A DNA stretch of 64,000 nt from Cryptomeria japonica (GCF_030272615.1 NC_081408.1:307773950-307837949); one strand, 5' to 3'; positions 24,000-35,159 are shown, numbered from the stretch's first letter. Translations and numbers: made by a program. Notes: generated by a model not told the origin, from the sequence alone.

Positions 24000-25896
24000 C
24001 GCTTGGCCTCGACAGAATCTGAGCCCCTGAAGGACCTGCCCCAGGATCATCCCTACTGTCCCCTCTATCTGGTGGTGGTGGAGGACCCATAACCCCACCA
24101 CTAGATGCCTATCTCCTCACGTAGCTGTCGCTGTACGCGATGGTCTATGGAAGCTCCTCGTCGCCCACTGATCCGCTGGCACTACACTATAATAGAGATC
24201 CCGCCAGTAGCCAATCTCCTCCCCGGCTCGCAAAACATAGGCATATCCGGCCCCTGTGTCCTCTATTGCCTGCCTCCCAGCCCTAAATGTTGTCTCAGCC
24301 TCTATGTAGCGCTGAATGGCCTGGTCTCGCTCCCGCTTAGTATCTCGGAGCCGCCTCCTGAGCCTATCCCTCTTCCTCTCCAACTCCTAGATCTCATCTG
24401 CCTATCCCTGGCAGATCTCCCTCAGCTCCATCAGCTCGTCCTCCTCGGCCTCAGCCCCCTATGGCTCCCCCTATATGGGTGCCTGCCCCTATGCCTGTGC
24501 CTGTACTGGTACCTATACTAGTGCCTGTACTGGTACCTATCCCTGTACCTATTCCTGTACCTGCACCTGCCTGGGACCCTATGCTGCTGGCACCTGTAGT
24601 GGCAATCCACCGCGACCCCTCACTACCCGAGCCTACCTATCCTCTCCACCCTCCCTCCATGGTGCAACCTTCCTCTCTCCAACTACTCTCCTCCTCCTTT
24701 GTCGACCTCTGCCCCCACCATCTCCATCATCATCCCCATCCCCACCACCATCTCCATCTAATAACTCTCCTGGATCCGTCAGGCGTGGGAATGGATGCTC
24801 GGCCTAGTATGCTGTGTACTCGGTATCCATGCCGGCATCCTCAATCTCTGGCCACATGTCCCAGGGTAGGGGCATCATCTCTACCAGTTATGTAATAGCC
24901 TGATCATATGATAATAGGGGCCCAAACTACGCCTGATCTCTCACAGTCCGTGCATACATGCCTGAGCCCCGTGGCATCCGCTGAATCCTGCCAAACTGCC
25001 TACCAACCCTGTCCACTAGCTGCCTCTCCAGCACATAGGGCGTTCACCCAATCAGGTACCTGCTCCGGAAGGTGTAGGGAAGCTCTACAACATCGTCCTC
25101 CCAATGCTCACATCCCAGATATGGCCTCCATATGACCATGTCGATGTCATCAATCACCCGTCGCCAGTGCTCTAACCTGTCAATCCATGGCTGCGATGTG
25201 ATCATGTCGTATAAGTGAACAAAACTACATCTGTGACCTCTACCTCTGAAGTGTATCAGTCTCATCACTGGCAAATTCTCATAGGCCCACACCTATAACA
25301 ATGTCACCCCGCAGCCCAATCCCACTGATCTGTGGTATACAAACTGATGCAGCTCATAGTAGAGTGTGCCAGCACACACGGTCCCCAAGCATATCTAGTG
25401 TGTTGTGTCACCAGTGTCTCCAGTGCACCCCCCCCAGCCCACAGCCAACCCTCGTGTCGCTCTATCAGGACACAAGAACCCACTGATCGCTCCTCCTATC
25501 ACTGCTGGCAACGCTAATCCTGTAGCTGTCATAGTGTCCCATGCCACATGTTCGGCCCTCATCTCCAGTCCTGGATCCTAGAACACTCATCTCAGGGCCT
25601 CCCCGTCTCCATCTGGATCGTACGGAATCAGCTCCCCATCAATCAGTATCCTCAAAATCCTATATACATCCTCGAGGGTAACTGTCATCTCCCCCATTGA
25701 CAAATGAAATGTACAAGTCTCGGAGTACCACCTCTCCGCCAGTGCAGTCAACAATCCCATGTTCACCCGAAACTCAGGCACATACAGAATGTGTCTCAGA
25801 CCCATAGCCTCGATCGCAGCTCACTCCTCGGCTGTCAGCTCAGGTTGCAATCTCTGAGTCGATGGGAATCTCTCCCGTGACTCCAACATAGGCAAA
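24000..25896 (-). pseudogene. Antisense ORF of the Tat element: plant mobile domain (PMD) protein with coiled-coil tail
   Basis: Read on the minus strand, the protein starts near 25894 (MLESRERFP). It contains the PMD signature GLLTALAERWYSETCTFHL, then MTVTLEDVYRILRILIDGE, later WAYENLPVMRL, WRRVIDDIDMVIWRPY and LVDRVGRQFGRIQRMP, all in family order. A Gly/Asp-rich linker, a repetitive VPVQ-type segment (24475-24580) and a charged coiled coil (ELERKRDRLRRRLRDTKRER) follow. Many stops and some frameshifts break it. PMD domains occur in MAIN/MAIL plant proteins and in transposable elements. The antisense placement between pol and the 3' LTR matches extra ORFs known from Tat elements. The plus-strand proline-rich frames here are shadows of it. 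Function in the element is unknown. Confidence 0.8.
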
Positions 25897-25934
25897 TACT
25901 CCTGCAGTCAAGCAAATCAATCATGTCAGTCATT

Positions 25935-26172
25935 GTGGCATTCAATGTTCATCACAAAATGCTACTTTTTATCTAAGTGCATATGGTTATCTATCTTAGT
26001 AGTACTCCATGTTCATCACAAAGTACTACGTGTGTGACACTCACTGTTCATCACAAAGTGTTGCTCACATTTGCACTCCCTGTTCATCACAAAGTGTTGC
26101 TCATATTTTAGTACTCCCTGTTCATCACAAAGTACTCTATCTTAGTACTCACTGTTCATCACAAAGTGCCTT
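25935..26172. repeat. Interspersed tandem repeat around TGTTCATCACAAAGT
   Basis: The 15-mer TGTTCATCACAAAGT or a one-base variant occurs six times, about 30-70 bp apart, usually preceded by ACTCCC/ACTCAC and followed by GTTGCTCA or ACT. It lies just upstream of the antisense PMD ORF, in the position of its leader. Confidence 0.75.
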
Positions 26173-26279
26173 GATTTATCCTAGTCTTCCCTAGAGGACC
26201 TTCTTGAGTGTATCCTCTCAGCAGCTTATCCAATCGACAGCGTATGTTCATCACAGCAATGCCGAATTGACCTAGAAGA

Positions 26280-26560
26280 CACAAATTCACATTTTTTGGA
26301 CACAAACATGTTTTCCTGACATAAACATGCTTGAAGACTGCACAGACGTGCCTGAAAAACACAGACATGCCTATGCTCTACATAGACGTGCCTAGGCGAC
26401 ATAGACATGCCTTCTTGGCACAGATGCGCCTACACATCACAAACGCAGCCGCATTTGGCACAGACGCGGTTTCCATCACATACGCGCCTGGCACAAACAT
26501 AGACGCGCCTCTCGAGCATGGACGCGCCTAGCACCAACGCAGACGCGCCTGGACATTTTT
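26280..26560. repeat. CpG-rich degenerate tandem repeat (AGACGCGCCT type)
   Basis: About fourteen units of roughly 18-24 bp share a core ACAnAGACGCGCCT. Cores on the right side are mostly GACGCGCCT; towards the left they are GACGTGCCT and GACATGCCT, the forms expected after loss of CpG by C-to-T change. It sits between the PMD ORF and the 3' LTR. Confidence 0.7.
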
Positions 26561-27062
26561 GGACATTTTTTGGACCCTATTCTAAGCACATTTATTGCCC
26601 TATCTACCATGCATTAATGACAATAATAAATGCAACAAAGTACGAGGAGGTTTCGCGGTACTTACCGGCTCTCCTGCCTCTGCTGGCCTCTGAAATCGGC
26701 GAACACAGTCGAATCTGTGAATGAAGGCCATCGCTGCTGACTGTTGCTGCTCTGTTTTCACTCTGCACTCTGCTCTCATGGATGTGTAGATGACAATGAG
26801 GATTTATTTTCCCCCATGGTCTATCTTATAGACTACCTTACCCCTAGCCCTCGTCTCCCAAGTCCGTCTTCTTTCTCCCGTGACTTTGTCACTTTATCCG
26901 GTCAGTCCATTCTAGCCTTTCTTTCTTATCGAGAGATTGTCTGCAATCTTTTCAGACATTTTCATCCAATCTCTCGAGGGGGCATATCATTCCCATCTTG
27001 GGGCAACTCTATATTAGTTCATCTTATCTTCTTTGAAATAACGCGACAAGCCGCATTGTCTC
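26561..27062. other. Tat 3' region before the polypurine tract
   Basis: No gene is supported. An open frame at 26744-27112 overlaps the polypurine tract and LTR start and has no recognisable motif, so I treat it as chance. Confidence 0.5.
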
Positions 27063-27076
27063 AAAGAGGGGCAAAA
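27063..27076 (+). other. Polypurine tract of the Tat element
   Basis: AAAGAGGGGCAAAA lies directly before the 3' LTR start TGTAGACACC. In the family this primes plus-strand DNA synthesis. Confidence 0.8.
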
Positions 27077-27843
27077 TGTAGACACCTAAAATTGTCATGT
27101 CTAATTAAATAAATATTTTATTTATTTAATTATTTTAGCCTAATTCTTCTATTAATTAAATAAATCTTTATTTATTTAATTAATTCATTTATCCTCTTCT
27201 AGCCTTATTTCTCATTTAAATAAATACATTTATTTATTTAAATTATCCTTTTCCTAAATTAAATAAATATCTTATTTATTTAATTGATCCCACTTCTTCT
27301 ATTAATTAAATAAATATTTATTTATTTAATTAATTCATTAGCCTTTTCTACCCATGACACATGTCATTCATCTCTTAATTCATACTCTACCTACCCCTTT
27401 CATTATTTTATTATTTCTTTTACCTACCCTCTAATCATAGCCGACCTCCTTTTACACCTCTCAATCTTATCCCTCCATTTCATATTGTGTCTTCTATATA
27501 AGGAGATGCTTCCTTCATTATCAAACCCTAATGAATCATCTTAATGACTTGACTACACTACAATCCTACTTGCAACCACATTCCGTTCTTTGTTGAGCTC
27601 TTGTGCACATAAAATCTGAGAGCAAATATATCAAGCAAGATCAATGGAGACAGGAAGAATGGAGATCCAAACCCTATTGGACATGTGATGGTATAATCTT
27701 TGTGATTTCATTTGATTTGCATTGTCTTAGGTAATCTTCATATGTTATGGTGGATCTTTGTTGTTGTTAGGCTAGGGTTTTGTGGTTGAATTCATTTAGC
27801 CTTTCAATATCGTTATTATTGTTATCCATTTTCACCATATACA
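27077..27843 (+). repeat. 3' LTR of the Tat element (complete)
   Basis: 767 bp, TGTAGACACC...CATATACA, directly followed by the TSD CCATC. It carries the five hairpins (27103-27334) and the TATA box (27495-27502). Few differences from the 5' LTR suggest a comparatively recent insertion. Confidence 0.9.
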
Positions 27844-28943
27844 CCATCAGCATCCTGAAAAACCTTCTAGAAGTGGCATCAACACCACTTAACGAATTCA
27901 TCAAAAGATCTTCAACAAAGCTTTGTCGGTAGAACCCTTACTAGTAACCAAAAGGCTTACTAGAACATATGATATCTTCTGGATCACCAAATCTTGAACC
28001 AACTGAATGTGACACACATCTTAATAACATAAAATGACCAAACCAAACCAATTTCACCAATCGGAGTATATCAGAGACAAATCTCTTGATCATCATCAAA
28101 GTCCAACCACTCTACTGGAACCCGGTAGACAGCAAAACAACTAGTGTTGACATCAATGACAAACATCAATTCAACATATAATCAATTCCTCTAAATTGCC
28201 AACACAAAATACCTTGTATAATATGCCTCCAATATATTTGGATAGAACCGGATCCAAATTCATCTTCTAGATTATACCTTCATCATATCTAGATAGGACC
28301 AGACCCAAAATGCCTTCGAGTTAAGTAGATATCGTAACTCAAAACTACATGAAGTAAGCATGCATACATTGCATGATTAAGGAAAAAATGAAATAGACCA
28401 ATAGCACATACTGAAGAAAACTTGTTAGACCAAACTAAGACATACATGCCAAAAGATACTACATCAATGACAATAGGTCAACAATCTCCCCCTTTGTCAT
28501 TGATGGCAACATAAAGTAATACAATATAAGTTTTCTCAATAGAAAAACTAACTACTGAAATAACAACTAATTGTCTGAGATTTTTTGCATAATAAACATA
28601 ACCTTTCTCCCCCTTTGACAACAATGACAAAGGGAAAAAACTAAGAAATGTGCATAAACATGACTCCCCCTAAGGGAGACAACCAAAGTTAATCGAAGAA
28701 TTTCTTAATCTTCTAAACATGTGCAGTCCAAGAGTCTTTGTGCTTGTCCCAAAGTGAGATAACCTCTATCAAGAACTCGATCTGAACTTGCAAGGACACA
28801 TGCATCTTCTCTGCTTCTTTTATTGAACTAGTCTCAGAATATGTGAACTATAAAGCTCTTGAAATGGCATGGTTCATAATCAATATACTTTCACTTCTCA
28901 TGTCTCACAATTAACCTAAAGGAAGTATTATATCATCCCTTTT

Positions 28944-30142
28944 CTATTGTAATTCATAGTATTTCTTGTGGAGCTCTTCAATAACCAATCTGCCAGAGTT
29001 GGATAGGTCCTGTGATAACTTGTAGTTGGTGTAGGCCTGCCAGATTTTCTCTTCAATGATATTCTTTTCATCTTTGATGCTCTTTGTGGCATCTGGCCAA
29101 TGAAGATTGCATGAGAAAAATACATCATCATTAGAGAAGTATGACTGACTTTGAGAGATAAGTTGAGTGAACTGATGATGTGCAGTCTCACATTTACCTT
29201 TAAGTTGTTTTAACATCTTCTCTTTGTCTTCTTCTCTATCTTTCTCATATTTTTCCTTTAATTTTTCTGAGTGGCTTTTTAGTGAACTAATTAACACTTT
29301 AAATTTGTCAGCACTAGGGGTATCCAAATCTAACTAACACGTAGGCATTGCAGCATGAAGTGCAGTAAGCAGTTCTTCAATAATTTTATCTTTCTTCTAA
29401 GTTTCACCTATAAAATCTTGTCTTGTAGAAGATAAGAAAGCTTCTTCAATTTTATACTTCTATATTGGATCAACTTTTAAAAAATCAACTGTCGGCTTGG
29501 AAGAAGTTGTGGGTTAAATGTTCAATGGTGAAGCGAATAGACTCTTCTAGAAATCAGCAATAGTATCAGAGCTGGTACCAATCATATTCACTATCTCAGA
29601 CACATTTATATTTCATTCCATGTCTGGATTTTCTATCTTTTCCTCTGATGCAACCTTGGGCTCAAATTCACTTCTTTCTATCTCTATTGTAATCTAGTTG
29701 TCCTAACCTTTGTCACTTGGGCTTTCAATTTTTTTACCCTTTTTAGAATCAAGGTTTATTGGAGGATCAACACAAGTTCCAAGTGCATCCATTACATCAT
29801 CCATAGTAGGCATATTATCAACAGGATTAGTATTCATATCCTCAGATTCACCAGTAAGGGTACTAGATTCAGCAATGGGTAGCATACCAAGGTTCTTTGC
29901 GATAGCCATTACCTTTTCAGTGATTTCATCCTTGAGTTTTTCCTTAGCATTAGGTTCTCCTAACATAAGATTACCTAAACATTTCTTTGTCCTCAATTCA
30001 GTCTTATAGGCTTCTATAAGACTAGCTTTATCTTCCTTTGATAGGGTGGAACCAACAAAATTAAAAACCTGATGCTTAATAACTTGTTCCTTTCTTGCAA
30101 TTTTCCTAATTCTAATTAACTCATCATGTTGGGATCTGTCCT
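28944..30142 (-). pseudogene. Extra ORF of copia element E, unknown function
   Basis: A single minus-strand frame of about 400 codons runs from a TAG near 30143 to 28944. The open parts are 30140-29703 and 29327-28944, exactly in register, with about eight nonsense codons between them and no frameshift. The protein is hydrophilic: a basic start (ELIRIRKIARKEQVIKHQ), a KTELRTKKCLGNLMLG segment, an acidic middle (SEDMNTNPVDNMPTMDDVMD), and a C-terminal coiled-coil-like part (KLKEKYEKDREEDKEKMLK). It lies between the expected place of pol and the LTR polypurine tract, the position where some copia elements carry an additional ORF. I recognise no family. It could also be a captured host sequence. 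Confidence 0.6.
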
Positions 30143-31372
30143 AGAAATTTTGTCTTGTATCTTACTTAAGTGTGGTTCAGGGTTTTGGTCTCCTACACAT
30201 TTTAAGCCTAAAGGCCTTAAACCCTAAACCCTAATAGTGTCTGTTGATTATCTTTCTTTTTGTTTTAATTATGTAGTGACCCCCAATAACCGATTCCCAG
30301 TGTCTTAAGTTATGACTTGAGCCTATCTTTTCATTCTCGTGACCGGGCCCCTTTTGTTAGACATTTTGTTGCCTTGGCCTTCTACACCATTACCATGTGG
30401 TTCATCTTTTATAAAATTAGTGACTCAGATGATTGCATGATTAACCTAAAGTGCTAGCTCGCCTTAACTTTGCAACCTCACTCTCTTACTTGGAATGTGG
30501 GCCTTGCACATGCATCAATCATTTTAAGTTGGACCAATAAATTTTTTCCTATTGGATGTCAATAGACATGTTAAGGAGGTGGGCCTGATGTTATTTCTTT
30601 GTATGTCACACTATTGAATGATCACCTTCCATAAATCTGACGGCTCAGATCATCGCAGAGTTACACGACTAATTGAAAGTGCTCATAAGGCTTAACTTTG
30701 CAACTCCTCTTGGGTACGTGATAGGTGGACCCTACCGATGCTGATGGCATATAGGTGGACTATTAAATGGATTAAATATGGATGAATCAATGATGTGGTG
30801 AGCATGTGGGTCCAATATGCTCGACTCTTTGACAAATTACTAAGTAAATAAATTTTATGGGATCAATGGTTACGATCTTCGCACTGTTGTACTATTACAT
30901 GGAAGCGATCAGAGAGGTTAACTCCACTACTTCGAGAGACTTAATGAGTGGTGGTAAATATAAACATAATAGATCTTTTCACATGCTCATTTCTTATTCA
31001 TTGTCGACTGACAGGGATCTTGTTTTTGGGGCCCTAACGTTCAAATATGAATTTCAACAACTATCTCCCGCCATCAAACCACCTTACGTGCCTGAAATTA
31101 ATGTGTCCATATTCCTGTTGTAATTCATAATTTTGACTATATCAGCTTCATTTGAAATTCAATCCTGTACTTATCACACTCTGAAAGCACTATGTATCTT
31201 TCTTGTAAATCCATGTTGTTGTTATAGGGTTTCGTGTATGAACCAAAGTTGTAATAGTTACATTGGCAATTTCTTTCTATCTCAATCTTTTGCATTCTTA
31301 AAAGCTAAAATCATTGCTCAAAATCTGAGAAACAATCATTTTAGGCTTTATCTGCATAAACCCTAGCTATTT
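30143..31372. other. Region between the E remnant and element C
   Basis: No gene recognised. It contains a plant 5'-leader-like AAACCCTA pair at 30218-30231 and ends ...CATAAACCCTAGCTATTTT where C is inserted. The right flank of C continues TATATAAACCCTAATTCTAGAAATGG, so 31.0-31.37 kb may be the promoter or leader of the 57.2-60.9 kb ORF, or an LTR of the element that carried it. This is inference. Confidence 0.4.
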
Positions 31373-32546
31373 TGTTTTGGCAATTTGGAGGAATTGATTA
31401 TGTGTTGTATTGATGTTTGTCATTGATGTCAACACTAGCTTATTTGGTTGTTTATCGGATTCTGGTAGAGTGGTTGGACTTTGATGATGATCAGGAGATT
31501 TGTCTCTCATATATTCTGATTGGTGGAATTGGTTTGGTTCAGCCATTCATGTGGTTTAGATGCTTATCACATTCAGTTGGTTCGGGATATGGTGATCTGG
31601 AAGCTATCATATGTTCTAGTAAGCCTTTTGGTTACTGGTAAGGGTTTTACCAACAATGCTTTGTTGAAGATCTTTTGACGAATTTGATAAGTGGTGTTGG
31701 TGCAACTTCTAGAAGGTTTCCAGGATGTTGATGGTTATCATTGTCATGTTCCACTTGATTGGTGGTATTTCATTTGGCTTATGGCGACCTATTTTAGGTC
31801 CGGTCTTATTCTACTAGGTTATGGACCGGTTTATGTAACGTGTTGGCGGATGCTCCCGATGTGTTACCAGTTGGATTTATTGTCTGGTTAATGTTGTTTT
31901 GGTCTTAGGCCGACTTGGTTTATCATTGGTTTTTCGGTTTATGTAATGGATCTATTGTATTATCTTTCAGGTGGCCGACCTAATTATTTAGGTCTCAGGT
32001 TGATATAAATATGATGTAAGATCTCTTTGTAGATTATGGTATGTGGTCAAGGTTATGGGATTATCTATGTGTGAATAAAGTTGTAATCATATGCAAAGGA
32101 TTTGGTCGATCATAGGTTATCAAATTGGGTTTGTGTAGGAGGTTTAAGACCTCTGGCATTGAGCTTAATTGGAACTGTACTCAGGCATAGGAGAGGCTAT
32201 TCTTGCAGTTCATTCTTATTTCTGGATTGTAGTCTAGATTTATTTTGTATTCAGCAAGACTCCTTTGTGATGAGAAGTGTGCTCTAGGTTGTTGGTCTTC
32301 CTGCATGTGTAGGCCCCTTATTGTAATCACATACTTACTGCAAAAGTATTATCTGACTATGGGTAGGCTTCCCACCATGGTTTTTCCCTTTACCGATTTT
32401 TCCACGTACAAATCTTGGTGTTATCTGTAGTGGATGCATGGTATTTGGTTTATGTATTCCAATAGAAGGTTTTGTGTGCTTTATGTTGCATAATCTGTTA
32501 ACAACTGGTTCACCCCCCTCTCATTTCTTCACCAATTATCCTAACA
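31373..32546 (+). repeat. 5' LTR of copia C
   Basis: 1174 bp, TGTTTTGGCAATTTGGAGG...TTATCCTAACA. The start has two extra T compared with the 3' LTR (TGTTGGCAATTTGG). A TATA-like TATAAATA at 32004-32011 (GATATAAATATGATGTAAG) is conserved in the 3' LTR (56545) and in solo LTR D. The LTR ends directly before the primer binding site. Confidence 0.9.
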
Positions 32547-32548
32547 AT

Positions 32549-32560
32549 TGGTATCAGAGC
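32549..32560 (+). other. Primer binding site of copia C (tRNA-iMet type)
   Basis: TGGTATCAGAGC two bases after the LTR end; this is the complement of the 3' end of plant initiator methionine tRNA, as used by most plant copia elements. Confidence 0.9.
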
Positions 32561-32602
32561 TTGGTCCTCTTTGTAGAAGCTTAACCACTTGAGGAATATC
32601 CT

Positions 32603-33928
32603 ATGGCGAGTAATCATTCAACTTCAATTGCTTACTAGAAGGACAACCCTAGGCTTGAAGTAACAAATTACAGAGCATGGAAGCTTCGGATGGAGATTCA
32701 TCTGCAATGTATTAGCAAGGAGATTTGGGAGATCATTAAGAAAGGCTATACTCCTTATTATCCAACATCTGGAAACCCTCCTCTGATAGAATTGGATAAG
32801 AACATTGAAAATGACTGTAGATCTAGAGAAGCCCTCTTGAGCACCCTTTCAAATCAACAGGTAATGGGATTAACGAACAAATCATCTGCAAAGGCTATAT
32901 GGGATAAGTTGGAGACTCTGAATGAAGGTGACCCTACTGTTAAAATTGCTAAACTTGATGGTTGTCGGGTAAGGTATGAGAACCTCAGAATGGAAGAAGA
33001 TGAAATAATTATTGCTTTAATGGAAAGAGTTAATGAAATTGTCTTGGGAATTCAATGTTGTGTTGGATCTCTAAGCGAAGATGAGATTGTTTCTAAAGTA
33101 TTGATAGCTCTGCCTCCGGATTACAAGATGAAGGCTACTATAATTAATGAGTTGAGAACTATATCTAACACTTATGTTAACAAGGATACTTTGGTCGGAA
33201 ATTTATCTACTTTTGAGCTTGAAGAATTTCATCCTCAAGGAGCTGCAAAGATAGATTCTACATTGAAGGCATCTACATCATCAACCGGCAAGAGTGATTG
33301 GAAAGCATTATATGTGAAGGAACTAGAGGATGAAGATCTTGAAGAACTTGAAGCCCTATTTTCTAGAAGAGTACCTAAAGGTCCGATTGGAACTAAGTAT
33401 GAAGGAAAATCACCTTTCAAATGTTTTACATGTAATAAGATAGGTCGTTTTACATCTAGATGTCCTGAGAGGAATTCAAGATTTGAGAAGAAAGCTAGAA
33501 GATCTTTTAGGCCTAACCATGAATATCAGAACAAGCATAAGTACAGGAGGAACAAACATAAATCATGCTACTATGTGGATGAGGAAGGTGTAATTGATTA
33601 TTTTGATGATGAATTAGAGAAAGATTCAGCTAGTGGATGCGGCAATGGAAAGGAATGGGTATTCTTGGCTATCAAGGAAGATACTCTGGAAGATGTCATT
33701 CATAATAAAGAGAAGGCACTAGCTACTAAAGTTGAAGACAAGAATGAATGGGTAATAGACAGTGGATGTTCACATCATATGACTGGAGATAAAAGGAAGT
33801 TTTTATCTTTGCAAGAATTTGATGGTGGTCTTGTCAGATTTGGAGATGACAAAGCATGCAGGATCAGAGGAAGAAGAACTATATCATTAGATGGTAAGCA
33901 TAATACTGATAATGTTATATTATGTTGA
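32603..33928 (+). pseudogene. Copia C gag and start of protease
   Basis: The likely start is ATG 32603 (MASNHSTS); a TAG after eleven codons separates it from the long open frame at 32690-33928. Gag of the UBN2 type is visible: RAWKLRMEIHLQCISKEIW, KAIWDKLETLNEGD and VLIALPPDYKMKA. The zinc knuckle reads CFTCNKIGRFTSRC, with Arg where the metal-binding His should be, so the CCHC motif is damaged. The protease starts with EWVIDSGCSHHMTGD, keeping the catalytic D-S-G. A one-base frameshift at about 33920 carries the reading to the next frame. Role in an intact copy: capsid formation and polyprotein cleavage. Confidence 0.85.
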
Positions 33929-35159
33929 AAGTTTAAGGCATAATCTTTTGAGTGTAGGACAATTGGTGGATAAGATATTTCAATTACAGTTCAAGGATGG
34001 AAAATGCAAAATCATTAACAGATCTGGATTGGAGATTGCAACAGATACTCAGACTAAAGGTAACATCTTTCATTTGAACTCCGGTGAGAAGAAATGTTTG
34101 ATACATATTGATGAGAGTTGGATATGGCATAAGAGATTATGTCATGTGGATTTTGATTGCATTATAAAGATCAGTTCAACTAAGGCAGTTAGAGATATAC
34201 CTAAGATTGTGAAGCCTCATAATCCGGTATGTAAGGAATGTCAAATGGGTAAGCAAGTCAGAACTTATTTTAAGAGTATTCGAGACAAATATAATGATGT
34301 TATTGATCTTATTCATACTAATTTGTGTGGTCCTACTAGAGTAAGAAGTTTTCAGGGTGATAGATATTTCATCCTAATCATTGATGACTATTCTAGAATG
34401 ATGTAGGTTACTTTTCTAAGAGAGAAATCTGAAGCCTTTGAAAATTTCAAGATCTTTAAATCTATGGTTGAGACAGAGACAGGATTGAAAATCAAATTCT
34501 TAAGATCTGATCAAGGTGGTGAATTCACATCCGATGAATTTAACAGTTATTATGAGAAACATGGGATAAGGAGATAGTTGCATGCACCCCAGACACCTCA
34601 GCAAAATGGTGTTGTGGAAAGAAAGAACAAAACTATCCTAGATGCGGCTAGATGTATGATGATGGAAGCTAATTTGCCTCATATCTATTGGAGAGAATTT
34701 GTGAGCACGGCGATATACACATTCAACAGAGTTCATATCAAAGGAGACATCGATAAGACACCTTATGAGTTATGGTTTGGTCATACACCTACAGTTAAGT
34801 ATTTCAAAAACTTTGGTGGTCAATTCTATATCAAGAGAGATGATTCCATTGGAAATTTTGATCCTAGATATGATGAAGGAATATTTATTGGTTATTCTAA
34901 TCCAAGAAAAGCATATAGATGTTATAACAAAATATTGCAGAAAATTGTGGAGAGTGTTACTGTCAAGGTGGATGAGCAGAACATAGATCAAAACAGAACT
35001 TATGAGAGAGAACCAGAAGTGGAAATGGTTATAACTAAATCGATAGCACCCGTATCGGAACAGAATATTGAACTAGTTACTCCAGCAGTATCAGAAAATT
35101 CAACAGTAACTGAAATTAGAGTAGGGAAACAGAAAGTCGGAAGACTCCTCGGTATGTAA
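33891..35159 (+). pseudogene. Copia C protease end and integrase
   Basis: This continues in the second frame. GAG pre-integrase and zinc region: HKRLCHVDFD ... VCKECQMGKQ. In the integrase core the first acidic position reads IHTNLCGP (Asn, codon 34320-34322, where HTDLCGP is the family norm), while the second (RSDQGGEF) and third (QNGVVERKN) are present. TAG codons lie at 34404-34406 and 34575-34577. The C-terminal half (34578-35159) shows the copia pattern KTPYELWFGHTPTVKYF and FIGYSNPRKAYRCYN. Another frameshift follows near 35160. Confidence 0.85.

Larger units (their letters stand above)
15965..27843 (+). mobile_element. Ty3/gypsy element of the Tat lineage with antisense PMD ORF
   Basis: The LTRs share TGTAGACACCTAAAATTGTC starts at 15965 and 27077. 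CCATC at 15960-15964 and 27844-27848 is the 5-bp TSD, and removing the element with one CCATC rejoins solo LTR D cleanly. Order inside: 5'-truncated gag/protease, G-patch-like segment, reverse transcriptase, RNase H, a second RNase H, integrase, a long 3' region with an antisense PMD ORF, polypurine tract, 3' LTR. A second RNase H after the first and an antisense extra ORF behind pol are known traits of the plant Tat clade. The left LTR end, primer binding site and gag start are deleted, so this copy could not prime reverse transcription. Confidence 0.9.
15126..28204 (-). mobile_element. Solo LTR D (copia, same family as C), split by the Tat element
   Basis: The left part is 15126-15964 and the right part 27849-28204, together about 1195 bp. 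Read on the minus strand it begins TGTTGGCAATTTAGAGG and ends CTTGGATCCCAACA. It follows the LTR of element C (31373-32546) almost throughout, including GGTATAAATATGATATAAG and GCGACCTATTTTAGGTCCGG. It is flanked by CAAAA at 15121-15125 and 28205-28209, a 5-bp target-site duplication, and no internal region is attached. It is therefore a solo LTR, normally the product of recombination between two LTRs, sitting inside the LTR of E. Confidence 0.85.
14505..30142 (-). mobile_element. Copia-type element E: 3' LTR (split) and 3' interior, minus strand
   Basis: The 3' LTR of E is cut in two by a nested insertion. In plus coordinates it starts with TGTTGAATATCC at 14505, runs to 15125, resumes at 28210 and ends ...GGTCAACA at 28483, about 895 bp in all. 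The 14.53-14.70 kb part carries the GAGGGTGAATAAAT and TATGTGGAAAACCCAACATG text seen in the other copia LTRs of the window. Immediately right of the LTR a polypurine tract (minus strand AAAGGGGGAGATTG, about 28484-28497) confirms the orientation. Beyond it lies the extra ORF (28944-30142). No gag-pol or 5' LTR is visible to the right, so the element is truncated at about 30.14 kb. Confidence 0.7.

Noticed and set aside
24105-25517. Plus-strand proline/serine-rich ORFs of 60-144 codons
   Set aside because: They are opposite-strand shadows of the PMD ORF; the minus strand carries the family-specific motifs.
15126-28483. First reading of the region as one long copia LTR
   Set aside because: The CAAAA duplication at 28205-28209 and the match of the inner part to the C LTR show two LTRs, one nested in the other.
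30216-30232. Interstitial telomere-like AAACCCTAAACCCTAA
   Set aside because: Only two units. This motif is common in plant leaders and promoters and is not a telomeric array.
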